DNA of 64,000 nt from an uncultured Bacteroidota bacterium (GTDB lineage: Bacteria; Bacteroidota; Bacteroidia; B-17B0; Aurantibacillaceae). The stretch lies in assembly GCA_937873155.1 (NCBI GenBank), contig CALMVZ010000034.1:1-64000 (forward strand), given 5' to 3'. Positions 27,280-34,435 of this stretch are shown here, piece after piece (the stretch's first letter is position 1; each line of letters opens with the position of its first letter). The position numbers and the translations under genes were made by a program. The notes beneath the pieces were generated by a model. It was given only the letters and a program-made list of their open reading frames with translations, was not told the DNA's origin and did not search any database.

Positions 27280-27900
27280 ATGAAAAAATATTCAGCTGAA
27301 ATGATCGGAACATTTGTGCTTGTACTTTTCGGTACCGGTGCAATTGTTGTGAGTAAAGAAACAAATGGTATTATCAGCCACATTCATATTTCACTCATAT
27401 TTGGCTTAAGTGTTATGGGTATGATCTTATTGTTCAGGAAAATGTCTGGCGCTCATATAAATCCTGCAGTGACTATAGCTTTGGCCTTAGCAAAGAAATT
27501 CAGGAAAAAGAACGTTTTACCATATTTAATTGCACAGGTGACGGGAGCATTCCTGGCCAGTTTTTTGCTAAAGTTAGCTTTTCCGGGTAACAAATTGCTG
27601 GGAACAACTTTACCTTCTGTAAGCGATATAGAATGTTTTGTGCTCGAAGTAGTATTGACGTTTATCCTGATGGTTGGTGTATTAAGATCTCCCGGAAGAT
27701 ATTCAGCATTTTTTATTGGTGGAATAGTGGCATTAGAAGCTTATTTTGCAGGAAAATTAACAGGCGCTTCAATGAACCCTGCACGGTCTTTAGCGCCCGC
27801 TATTGTTTCAGGACATACAGAGTTTTTGTGGGTCTATCTTGTGGCGCCAACACTTGGTGCTGTAATAGCAGTGTACGCTAATAAATTAATAAAAGATTAA
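27280..27900 (+). CDS. Aquaporin/MIP-family channel in the ars operon
   Basis: This 206-residue protein has six membrane segments and both half-helix signatures: GAHINPAVTIALA and GASMNPARSLAPA. MIP channels conduct water, glycerol or As(OH)3. No ArsB or Acr3 pump is present in this operon, so the channel may pass the arsenite made by the reductase down its gradient, as described for rhizobial AqpS. Its ATG follows the DUF2490 stop directly, and its stop directly precedes sigZ. Confidence 0.88.
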   Translation: MKKYSAEMIGTFVLVLFGTGAIVVSKETNGIISHIHISLIFGLSVMGMILLFRKMSGAHINPAVTIALALAKKFRKKNVLPYLIAQVTGAFLASFLLKLAFPGNKLLGTTLPSVSDIECFVLEVVLTFILMVGVLRSPGRYSAFFIGGIVALEAYFAGKLTGASMNPARSLAPAIVSGHTEFLWVYLVAPTLGAVIAVYANKLIKD

Positions 27901-28437
27901 ATGAGATCAAAAGTTGAGACCATATGGATGGAGCATTACAAAGAATTGGAACGCTTTATATTCTCCAGATTAAAAGACACTGATATCACAAACGATGTTT
28001 TGCAGGATGTATTTTTGAAATTGCATGGTAAGATCGATACTTTAAAAAATGAAGAGAAAATAAAACCATGGTTGTACCGGGTCACACGTAATACAATTGC
28101 CGATCATTTCAGGGAACAGAAATTTTCTGCAAATACCGATACAATGGCATCCGAAAGTGAAATAAATGCAAATGAAAGATTTGCCGGGTGTGTCCAGCCA
28201 CATATCAATAAGTTACCTGATATCTATAAAGAAGCTTTGATTAAAACAGAATTTCAAAATTATTCTCAATTGCAATTAGCTGAAGAACTCAATATTTCCT
28301 ATTCAGGTGCAAAGAGCCGGGTGCAGCGTGCCAAAGAATTATTGAAGGGTTATTTCAAACAATGTTGTAATATATCGAATGATAAATACGGTAATATCCT
28401 GAATTTTGATGTAAAGAAGGATTGTAAATTGTGCTAA
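27901..28437 (+). CDS. sigZ: RNA polymerase sigma factor SigZ
   Basis: This 178-residue ECF-type sigma factor has region 2 (FIFSRLKDTDITNDVLQDVF, IKPWLYRVTRNTIADHFR) and region 4 (LPDIYKEALIKTEF, LAEELNISYSGAKSRVQRAK). The Cys-rich tail with QCC, GNILNFDVKKDC and a final Cys is characteristic of SigZ. It closes the ars operon with no gap after the aquaporin and is followed by a strong terminator. The thiol tail could let it sense metals or redox state; that is inference. Confidence 0.88.
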   Translation: MRSKVETIWMEHYKELERFIFSRLKDTDITNDVLQDVFLKLHGKIDTLKNEEKIKPWLYRVTRNTIADHFREQKFSANTDTMASESEINANERFAGCVQPHINKLPDIYKEALIKTEFQNYSQLQLAEELNISYSGAKSRVQRAKELLKGYFKQCCNISNDKYGNILNFDVKKDCKLC

Positions 28438-28440
28438 TTA

Positions 28441-28480
28441 AAAAAGGCCCTTCCGAAACAGACAGAAGGGCCCTTTTCTT
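28441..28480. terminator. Bidirectional terminator between sigZ and a convergent metallothionein-like gene
   Basis: AAGGCCCTTC and GAAGGGCCCTT form a strong stem with flanking A and T runs. It serves sigZ on the plus strand and the Cys-rich gene on the minus strand. Confidence 0.8.
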
Positions 28481-28613
28481 AACAACATGAATTGCTGTTA
28501 TTGCAACCACAGTTGCAGCCAGTGCAACAGTTAGTGCCGCAGTTACAATTTGAACAGCAATTGTTATTAGAATTGCTGCCATTGCAACAGCCTTGATCTT
28601 TGTTATCGTTCAT
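28479..28613 (-). CDS. Metallothionein-like 44-residue Cys/Asn-rich peptide
   Basis: ATG at 28613 to TAA at 28479-28481 encodes 44 residues beginning MNDNKDQGCCNGSNS, with 13 cysteines in CC, CxC and CxxC arrangements (NCCSNCNCG, NCCTGCNCGC, final CC), many Asn, Ser and Gly, and no aromatic residue. This composition fits a cytoplasmic metal-thiolate peptide. It converges on sigZ and shares its terminator. It is a second Cys-rich micro-gene of the same style as the one at 38281. No homologous family was checked. Confidence 0.7.
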   Translation of the reverse strand: MNDNKDQGCCNGSNSNNNCCSNCNCGTNCCTGCNCGCNNSNSCC

Positions 28614-28721
28614 TTTACTTGTTTTTAATACAACCAACGTCGGCTGCATACAATAGACGGTAAGGGTTCAAAAAAGACGCAAACAAAGAAAGTTAACAGA
28701 TGTTAAACGGGATTCAGGATA

Positions 28722-28751
28722 TTGATTTTCTAATTTCTCTCATTATATTTG
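28722..28751 (+). promoter_or_regulatory. Strong -33/-7 promoter of the secreted Cys-rich gene
   Basis: TTG (28722-28724), a 19-bp spacer and TATATTTG (28744-28751) match the Bacteroidota promoter consensus perfectly. The GTG start of the gene is only 5 bp after the -7 element, so the message may be leaderless. Confidence 0.65.
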
Positions 28752-28756
28752 AATAA

Positions 28757-29101
28757 GTGAAAAGCATTACCAACATATTATTATTCTGTTTTATCACGCT
28801 GACAGTTGCTCCGGCTTCATTAATGATATTCAATTCCCTTAAGGCACAATGTAATCCCGATAGCTATCGGGAAGAGTGTGTAATGGTTGAAGAAGGAGAA
28901 ACTTGTCCTATAACCGATATGGAATGTTGTCCCGGCATGTGTAATCCTGTTCAATGTTGTTATTGCTGTTTTTTGTGTACAGTAGATACTAAGAAATTAG
29001 AGATAAAGGTCTTTGAGAGTAATATCAATAAGCAAAATACAGATGATCAATTCGATCTGTCTGATTTTAGTTCCGATTGCTGGCAGCCGCCCCGATCTTA
29101 A
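28757..29101 (+). CDS. Cys-rich exported hypothetical protein
   Basis: GTG start at 28757; 114 residues. A hydrophobic N-terminal segment (residues 5-28, ending LKAQ) serves as signal peptide. Ten or more cysteines follow in a short span (ECVMVEEGETCPITDMECC, then MCNPVQCCYCCFLC). An 18-bp palindrome (28855-28872) lies inside the coding sequence and encodes PDSYRE. I do not recognise the family. Position beside sigZ and two other Cys-rich genes suggests a metal-related role. Confidence 0.6.
   Translation: MKSITNILLFCFITLTVAPASLMIFNSLKAQCNPDSYREECVMVEEGETCPITDMECCPGMCNPVQCCYCCFLCTVDTKKLEIKVFESNINKQNTDDQFDLSDFSSDCWQPPRS
28855..28872. repeat. Palindromic repeat, copy 1 (inside a gene)
   Basis: TCCCGATAGCTATCGGGA is a perfect 18-bp palindrome. 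It keeps the reading frame of the Cys-rich gene. Further copies lie at 29111 and 63785. Confidence 0.85.
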
Positions 29102-29110
29102 TGTACCTTC

Positions 29111-29128
29111 TCCCGATAACTATCGGGA
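29111..29128. repeat. Palindromic repeat, copy 2
   Basis: TCCCGATAACTATCGGGA is the same element with one central change, 10 bp after the Cys-rich gene. The following ~90 bp (to about 29212) carry GCTCAGCCACCG and GCTCAGTGACCG, short sequences akin to the repeat after the adhesin gene; no gene is seen in 29129-29253. Confidence 0.7.
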
Positions 29129-29253
29129 TCGCACAGGCTCAACACAGTCTGCTCAGCCACCGAAGAGAAACTCGTACGGGCTTTAGAGCATAAGCTGCTC
29201 AGTGACCGTGCAATGTAGATTCAATTTATTTATAAATATTAAAAATTTAAATT

Positions 29254-29403
29254 ATGAAAAAGATAATAATTATCGGCGCTGCCTTATTGGTAACAGCCGG
29301 AACAGCTTTAGTTGCAAGTAATATTTCTGATTGTCCGATCTGTCCGCAAGGCACTTGTTGCCCTGCCGGCGATTGTGGTCCGGACGACTGCTGCAAGAAG
29401 TAA
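29254..29403 (+). CDS. 49-residue exported Cys-rich peptide
   Basis: ATG at 29254 to TAA at 29401-29403. The first ~22 residues (MKKIIIIGAALLVTAGTALV) are a signal peptide or anchor. The mature part of ~25 residues holds seven cysteines: DCPIC, GTCC, GDCG and DDCC, ending KK. A strong terminator follows at once, supporting a real transcription unit. It resembles the preceding gene in having DCP/CCPxxC motifs. Family unknown. Confidence 0.65.
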   Translation: MKKIIIIGAALLVTAGTALVASNISDCPICPQGTCCPAGDCGPDDCCKK

Positions 29404-29411
29404 AAGTGGAA

Positions 29412-29450
29412 CCCCTGAAGCGTACTTGTTCTGCTTCAGGGGCTTTTTTT
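29412..29450 (+). terminator. Rho-independent terminator of the 49-residue peptide gene
   Basis: CCCCTGAAGC and GCTTCAGGGG form a perfect 10-bp stem followed by seven T. Confidence 0.85.
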
Positions 29451-29573
29451 ATTCGATATTTTTTCAGACCTTGATAGAAATTATCTGTCATGAAATAACC
29501 ATGTTTTACCGAAACACAAACCAAAATAAACTGGTTATTACATATGGCATTTAAAAAAACAAGTTAACTACAT

Positions 29574-29924
29574 ATGAAACGTTTGTTCCTATTGCTATGC
29601 TGCAGTATTGCTTTAACGGCATCTTCCCAGATCGTAAATAATTTAGTGATGTTCTGTAATGAAGCAGAACCTTTCACTTTGATCTTAAATGGTGAACGTA
29701 TCAATCAAACGCCGCAAACCCGGGTAAAGGTTGAAAACCTGACTGTAAAAAAATACCAAACCAAGATCATCTTCAGCAATCCCAGGATTAAAGAGGCCAA
29801 TACTGTTATTACTTTTTTCGGGACCGGGAATGAATGTGAATTTGTGCTTAAGAAAAAAGGGAAGAGAAAATATAAGATCGAATATTTTACTGAAAGAAAA
29901 ATTCCGCCTCCAACCCCTCAATGA
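29574..29924 (+). CDS. Small secreted PEGA-like protein
   Basis: This 116-residue protein has a signal peptide (ending TASSQ) and a single beta-rich domain. PFTLILNGERINQTPQTRVKVENL followed by YQTKIIFSNP resembles the N-terminal PEGA-like part of DUF4476 proteins (written here as overlapping parts of the same region: PFTLILNGERINQ, QTRVKVENL, YQTKIIFSNP). The Pro-rich end IPPPTPQ overlaps the next gene's start. Function is unknown. Confidence 0.6.
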   Translation: MKRLFLLLCCSIALTASSQIVNNLVMFCNEAEPFTLILNGERINQTPQTRVKVENLTVKKYQTKIIFSNPRIKEANTVITFFGTGNECEFVLKKKGKRKYKIEYFTERKIPPPTPQ

Positions 29925-30559
29925 AAACACCGGCTACAAATATTCTTTTAGCGGCTTTCATACTTCTTTCAATTTTAAATTTGAAAGGACAGGAGCCACC
30001 TAAAAAATTGAATTTAGGTTTTGGTGTTGATGTGAGTATTTCTAATAATGGGCATGGTGGTTTTTATGGTGCGCATTTATCAGTCAGCAAAGGAAGGACA
30101 GGCTTTCGGATTGGCCCGGTAATGCATAAACGCTCAACACAACTGACAGGAGGAAGATTAAGTTATTCCTATATTTTAGCTGGTATGGATGGAGAAGAGC
30201 AAATGGGAATGAATTTTCCTGAATCCAATAATGGTTCATGTCGTATCAGTTTATTCGCTTACCTGCAGTATATAAACAATACAGGCTTAAGTTATCACCG
30301 CAGCCTTGAGGAAACACAGATCTATTCAGATTCGATCCCAATGGATTGGAACAAAGTAAAACTGTCAACAGTTGAAGGAGCAGTTGGTGCGGAGATAGAT
30401 GTAAAACTCCTCGGTTATATCCAATGGCGTTCGTTTGTTGGTATTGGCTTGTACTCTTATTTAAATCCTGTTTCAGTCATGTACCAGGAACAAACGGGAT
30501 TGATGTTCATGGTTGGTACAGGTATAGACATTCCAACTTTCAGGAAAAAGAAAAAATAA
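29921..30559 (+). CDS. Secreted beta-rich hypothetical protein
   Basis: This 212-residue protein has a signal peptide (residues 1-23, ending LKGQ). The rest shows alternating beta strands (LNLGFGVDVSISN, GFRIGPVMHKR, LSYSYILAGMDG) as in small outer-membrane barrels. Its ATG overlaps the previous stop (ATGA), so the two are translationally coupled. It is followed 10 bp later by a TPR protein. Not recognised. Confidence 0.55.
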   Translation: MKTPATNILLAAFILLSILNLKGQEPPKKLNLGFGVDVSISNNGHGGFYGAHLSVSKGRTGFRIGPVMHKRSTQLTGGRLSYSYILAGMDGEEQMGMNFPESNNGSCRISLFAYLQYINNTGLSYHRSLEETQIYSDSIPMDWNKVKLSTVEGAVGAEIDVKLLGYIQWRSFVGIGLYSYLNPVSVMYQEQTGLMFMVGTGIDIPTFRKKKK

Positions 30560-30569
30560 CCCGGAGAGT

Positions 30570-32030
30570 GTGAGAAAGATATCTGACTTCATATTTATTT
30601 CCCTGCTGTTTCTGACCGTCACAATTTATTCACAGGACAAAACTGTTGATTCATTAAAACTCGCTTTAAAGAAAGCGAAGGATGATACTACACGGTGTAT
30701 GATCTTACATCAGTTAGTAGAAAGTACTTCTGAAAATGAATGGCCTGCCTTTAACACGCAAATGGGAGAGCTGGCAAAAAAGAATATTGAAAAAATAAAT
30801 GAAAAGGATGAAATGTATCCCATGTATGCCGGATTCCTTGCGGAATACTATAGTAATCTTGGTTTCCTGGCGCATACAAAAGGCGATCTTGCTGATGCTA
30901 TTGCACAATATGAAAAAGGATTAGCGATCATTCAACCCATTGGTATGCCCGACCAGGAAGCAACATTCATCAACAATATCGGGTTCGCTTATATGGATCA
31001 GGGCGACATTCCAAAAGCATTGGATAATTTCAGCAGATGCCTTGCCATATTTGAAAAGATAGGGAACAAAAAAGGAATTGCAGGATGCCTTAACAACATC
31101 GGTTATGTTTATGAAGGACAAGGCGACAAAAAGAAAGCTTTAGAGCATTACAAAAAGAGTTTGTCGATCAAGGAAGAGATCAATGACCGGGAAGGCATGT
31201 CTTTCACGCTTAACAATCTTGGCACTATCTATCAGTATGATGGAAATTTTAAAGATGCCTTAGAATGTTTTAATAAAAGTTTAAGTATAAGAAGAGCAGG
31301 TGTAGATAAGAGTGCAATAGCACTTTCTTTAAATAATCTTGGAGCTTTGTCGCTTGAATTAGGTGATCCGAAAAAAGCATTTGAGTACCACCGGGAAAGT
31401 TTGAAATTACTCGAAGAGATCGGTGACAAAGCCGGAATATCAGAAGCCCTGTTCATGCTCGGGCAGGTTTATATAGAACTTAAACAGATCAACAAAGCTA
31501 TTGAAATAGATAATAAAGCTTTAAAAATTGCAAAGGAGATCGGTTTTCCTGAAAGGATAAGGCAGGCGGCGTTCTACTTATCGGAGGCCTATAGAAAAGC
31601 CAATGATTTTAAGAACGCTTTAGAAAATTACGAATTGTATGTCCTGATGCGGGACAGCGTAAGGAATCAATCAACACAGAAAGCAGCTATGCGAACGCAG
31701 TTTAAGATTGAATTTGAACGTAAAGCGCAATTAGCGAGATCTGAACAAGAAAAGATAGATCTGAAAAATGAGGAAGAACGCAAAAAGCAAACCATCATCC
31801 GCAATTCATTTATTGGAGGATTTGTTCTGGCGCTTATTTTAGCAATAGTTATTTTCAGAAGTTTCGTCCAGAATAAAAAGAAGAACAAACTGATAGAGCA
31901 GCAAAAGCAGTTAGTAGAAGAGAAGCAGAAAGAAATAATTGACAGTATCCATTACGCACAGCGCATTCAAAAAGCGTTTATGCCGAGTGATGGCTATTTA
32001 AATAAATCAATGAAGCGCTTGAAGAAGTAA
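30570..32030 (+). CDS. TPR sensor-like protein with membrane anchor and coiled coil
   Basis: GTG start; 486 residues. A signal peptide (ending TIYSQ) precedes about eight TPR units (GIAGCLNNIGYVYEGQGDKK, MSFTLNNLGTIYQYDG), a TM helix (~405-425) and a coiled coil. The tail IIDSIHYAQRIQKAFMP is the linker seen before SpoIIE phosphatase domains, but the protein stops ~20 residues later at LKRLKK. Proteins ending at this point are common in the phylum, so it need not be a truncation. Confidence 0.75.
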   Translation: MRKISDFIFISLLFLTVTIYSQDKTVDSLKLALKKAKDDTTRCMILHQLVESTSENEWPAFNTQMGELAKKNIEKINEKDEMYPMYAGFLAEYYSNLGFLAHTKGDLADAIAQYEKGLAIIQPIGMPDQEATFINNIGFAYMDQGDIPKALDNFSRCLAIFEKIGNKKGIAGCLNNIGYVYEGQGDKKKALEHYKKSLSIKEEINDREGMSFTLNNLGTIYQYDGNFKDALECFNKSLSIRRAGVDKSAIALSLNNLGALSLELGDPKKAFEYHRESLKLLEEIGDKAGISEALFMLGQVYIELKQINKAIEIDNKALKIAKEIGFPERIRQAAFYLSEAYRKANDFKNALENYELYVLMRDSVRNQSTQKAAMRTQFKIEFERKAQLARSEQEKIDLKNEEERKKQTIIRNSFIGGFVLALILAIVIFRSFVQNKKKNKLIEQQKQLVEEKQKEIIDSIHYAQRIQKAFMPSDGYLNKSMKRLKK

Positions 32031-32221
32031 TTTTCCGCAAAATCGGTAAAGTAAAAAGTCCTGAATATTCGGGAATTATCCACTTAAAACACCCGGAGAT
32101 AAAGTATTTAAGCAGGGTCGATCCGGCGAGGTAAGACATTATTACATTCGAGTTTAGGATAATGTTTATAAGGCAGGAGATTAATATAAGTAATAGAAAT
32201 ATTTACTATTTTTACTCTATT

Positions 32222-32782
32222 ATGACACTATTTGTGAGAAATATGGTCTGCAGTAGATGTAGAATGGTTGTAAGGGGTGAACTTGAGAAAGCAGGAATAG
32301 AGTTCCTTTCCGTAGACCTTGGAGAGATCCAACTGACCAAAGAACCAACCGATAAACAAATTGAACAACTTGATGAAGGATTAAAACAGCATGGTTTTGA
32401 ATTGATCGATGATAAGAAAAGCAGAATGATCGAAAAGATCAAAACAGCGATTGTAAAGCTTATTCATCATAACAATGATACGATAAAAACAAACCTTTCA
32501 GATTACATAGCCGATAAACTCCACTACGATTATACTTATTTGAGTAACCTGTTCTCAGAGGTAGAAGGTACAACAATAGAAAAGTATTTTATCGCTCAGC
32601 GAATTGAAAAAGTGAAAGAGTTACTTGTGTACGATGAACTTTCCCTTTCAGAGATCTCTGATCGTTTGGGTTATAGCAGCGTGGCCTATTTATCAAGCCA
32701 GTTCAAAAAAACTACCGGCCTCACTCCTTCTTTTTACAAATCGTTAAAAGAACATAAAAGGAAGAATATTGAGGAACTGTAA
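32222..32782 (+). CDS. AraC-family regulator with N-terminal HMA-like CxxC domain
   Basis: The ATG at 32222 gives 186 residues (an upstream in-frame ATG at 32162 adds 20 unconserved residues). Residues 1-~65 resemble an HMA fold with Cys10 and Cys13 (NMVCSRC), then GFELIDDKKSRMIEKIK. Residues ~90-180 are the double helix-turn-helix of AraC (LHYDYTYLSNLFSEVEG, LSLSEISDRLGYSSVAYLSSQ, FKKTTGLTPSFYK). The layout suggests a metal- or thiol-sensing activator. Its last codon overlaps the first of six identical-format boxes that I propose as its binding sites. Confidence 0.85.
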   Translation: MTLFVRNMVCSRCRMVVRGELEKAGIEFLSVDLGEIQLTKEPTDKQIEQLDEGLKQHGFELIDDKKSRMIEKIKTAIVKLIHHNNDTIKTNLSDYIADKLHYDYTYLSNLFSEVEGTTIEKYFIAQRIEKVKELLVYDELSLSEISDRLGYSSVAYLSSQFKKTTGLTPSFYKSLKEHKRKNIEEL

Positions 32783-32842
32783 ATATCATAAATCCTTCCA
32801 AAGATTACATAAACAGGGAGCATCAAGATCATAGTATTTTTG
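32779..32842 (+). promoter_or_regulatory. Regulon box A and -7 element (HMA protein promoter)
   Basis: The 36-bp box is at 32779-32814, with half-sites CATAAA at 32787 and 32808, 21 bp apart. TATTTTTG at 32835-32842 begins 20 bp after the box. The box overlaps the stop codon of the AraC-type gene. Confidence 0.8.
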
Positions 32843-32858
32843 TATAAAAACTAATACT

Positions 32859-33404
32859 ATGAAAACAAGAAAATCAATTTTAACACTGTTCATTGCAATG
32901 CTAATGAGCAGCTCTGCTTTTGCAAATTTCGTTTCTGCAAAAGTTAAAGTAACCGGAGTGACATGTAGCATGTGCTCAAATTCAGTGCATAAGGCCTTAT
33001 CGTCGCTATCTTTTATAGATAAGATCAACGTTGACCTCGAAAACGCAGAGTTCACACTAACTTTTAAATCGAATGAAAAAGTGGTTATGGATGAGATCAG
33101 GAATAAGATCGAAGGCGCCGGTTTTTCAGTTGGACAATTGATCGCTGATTTTAAATTCAATGACCTGCACGTTACAAAAGATCTTCATTACGATTTTGAG
33201 GGAAATACCTACCATTTTGTGAATGTGGACAATAAACACCTGAACAGTATTGCATCTATCCGTTTTGTGGACAAAGGCCTTACCTCTGCAAAAGAACACA
33301 AAAAATATGTTGGACTTACCACATTTAAATGCATCAAAACCGGAACTTCTCAGGATTGTTGTCACATGGCCTCTAAAAAGAGAATCTATCACGTAACAAT
33401 TTAG
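32859..33404 (+). CDS. Exported heavy-metal-associated (HMA) domain protein
   Basis: This 181-residue protein has a signal peptide (residues 1-22, ending SAFA) and then an HMA domain with the metal site GVTCSMC (Cys36, Cys39) and the HMA helix SNSVHKALSSL. A ~75-residue C-terminal part with DCCHM and several His may add ligands. It is expected in the periplasm as a copper- or mercury-type chaperone or sink. It is the first gene controlled by box A, 17 bp after the -7 element. Confidence 0.82.
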   Translation: MKTRKSILTLFIAMLMSSSAFANFVSAKVKVTGVTCSMCSNSVHKALSSLSFIDKINVDLENAEFTLTFKSNEKVVMDEIRNKIEGAGFSVGQLIADFKFNDLHVTKDLHYDFEGNTYHFVNVDNKHLNSIASIRFVDKGLTSAKEHKKYVGLTTFKCIKTGTSQDCCHMASKKRIYHVTI

Positions 33405-33408
33405 TGAA

Positions 33409-34332
33409 ATGAAAAAGTTTTTTCTTATTGCGTCAATTGTCCTTTCGGGGGCAACAGCAATAGCTCAGGAATTATATCCGAATTCCGAGCCTGCGAGTAT
33501 AGTTCCAAAACATTCACTTGGTATTCGTTTGATGAATGAAGCCTATACAACGCCATCGAAGTTCAAAAGCTGGCATGGCGCTATGTTCATGTACGGCATA
33601 AGTTCAAAGTTCATGATGAATGCAATGGTAACAACGTCAAATCACCATTACAAAACACTTCCTGAAAGTTATATTCAGAAAGACGCGAACCAAGTTGAAT
33701 ATGTAGCATCAACATCATCACCGGACAATTATTTGTTTGAATCAGTGAACCTTGGTTTCAGATATAGGGTTGTGAATAAAGATGGTGATCACCGTCATTT
33801 TAGAATGGCTTTATATGGTAACGGCGTATATGCTGAACAACCACATGACGAAGCTGAGGTTTCGTTAATGGGCGATAATAAAGGAGTTGGCGGCGGATTG
33901 ATCTCTACTGTGTTAGTAAACAAATTAGCGGTGTCATTAACCGCAGGCATTATCAAACCTTTTTCTTACAGAGAAAGCGCATCGAAGATCTCTTTAAATT
34001 ATGGTAACTCCTATAACTATAGTTTATCATTCGGATATTTAGTTTATCCTTTCAAGTATAAAAGCTATGATCAAACGAACATAAATCTGTATGCTGAATT
34101 CCTGGGTAAGTCATACGATGCCCTGAATGTTACTAAAGACCAGAATACTGTTATAGCATCGGATAATGCTTACAAGAAAGGAAACTACATAGAATTTCGC
34201 CCTGCCATCCAATTCATTGTGAAGTCAAATTTAAGAATTGATGTTAGTACCGCTATTCCAATGGTAAACCGTTCTTACATCCGCAAATACCCTCTTTACC
34301 TCTTGAATCTGCAATACTATTTTTTTCTCTAG
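33409..34332 (+). CDS. Outer-membrane beta-barrel protein of the metal cluster
   Basis: This 307-residue protein has a signal peptide (ending AIAQ), many amphipathic strands and a C-terminal aromatic strand (LLNLQYYFFL) as in outer-membrane barrels. Met- and His-rich stretches (GAMFMYGISSKFMMNAM, SNHHYK, GDHRHF) could bind soft metals. It lies 4 bp after the HMA gene and is cotranscribed from box A. Its specific family is not recognised. Confidence 0.68.
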   Translation: MKKFFLIASIVLSGATAIAQELYPNSEPASIVPKHSLGIRLMNEAYTTPSKFKSWHGAMFMYGISSKFMMNAMVTTSNHHYKTLPESYIQKDANQVEYVASTSSPDNYLFESVNLGFRYRVVNKDGDHRHFRMALYGNGVYAEQPHDEAEVSLMGDNKGVGGGLISTVLVNKLAVSLTAGIIKPFSYRESASKISLNYGNSYNYSLSFGYLVYPFKYKSYDQTNINLYAEFLGKSYDALNVTKDQNTVIASDNAYKKGNYIEFRPAIQFIVKSNLRIDVSTAIPMVNRSYIRKYPLYLLNLQYYFFL

Positions 34333-34351
34333 CGATCAATTAGTCGCTTCT

Positions 34352-34415
34352 GTAAATCTTATAAATCCTTCCAAAGATTACATAAACTGCCCGCCCTGTG
34401 CGGGCAGTACCTTTG
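34352..34415 (+). promoter_or_regulatory. Regulon box B and -7 element (HMA-MauE promoter)
   Basis: The box is at 34352-34387; half-sites TATAAA at 34360 and CATAAA at 34381, 21 bp apart. TACCTTTG is at 34408-34415. A short GC hairpin (GCCCG/CGGGC, 34389-34406) lies between the box and the -7 element. Confidence 0.8.
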
Positions 34416-34435
34416 CTGTATAAATCATACACAAA

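Noticed and set aside
28614-28700. Possible SigZ-type promoter (GTTAAC and CGTCT motifs) before the 44-residue Cys-rich gene
   Set aside because: The spacing between the candidate -35 and -10 parts is too short for an ECF promoter, and there is no second example to compare.
31900-32221. Truncated SpoIIE phosphatase after the TPR protein
   Set aside because: The linker sequence resembles the start of such a domain, but proteins ending at this point are common in the phylum, and I see no phosphatase remnant in 32031-32221.
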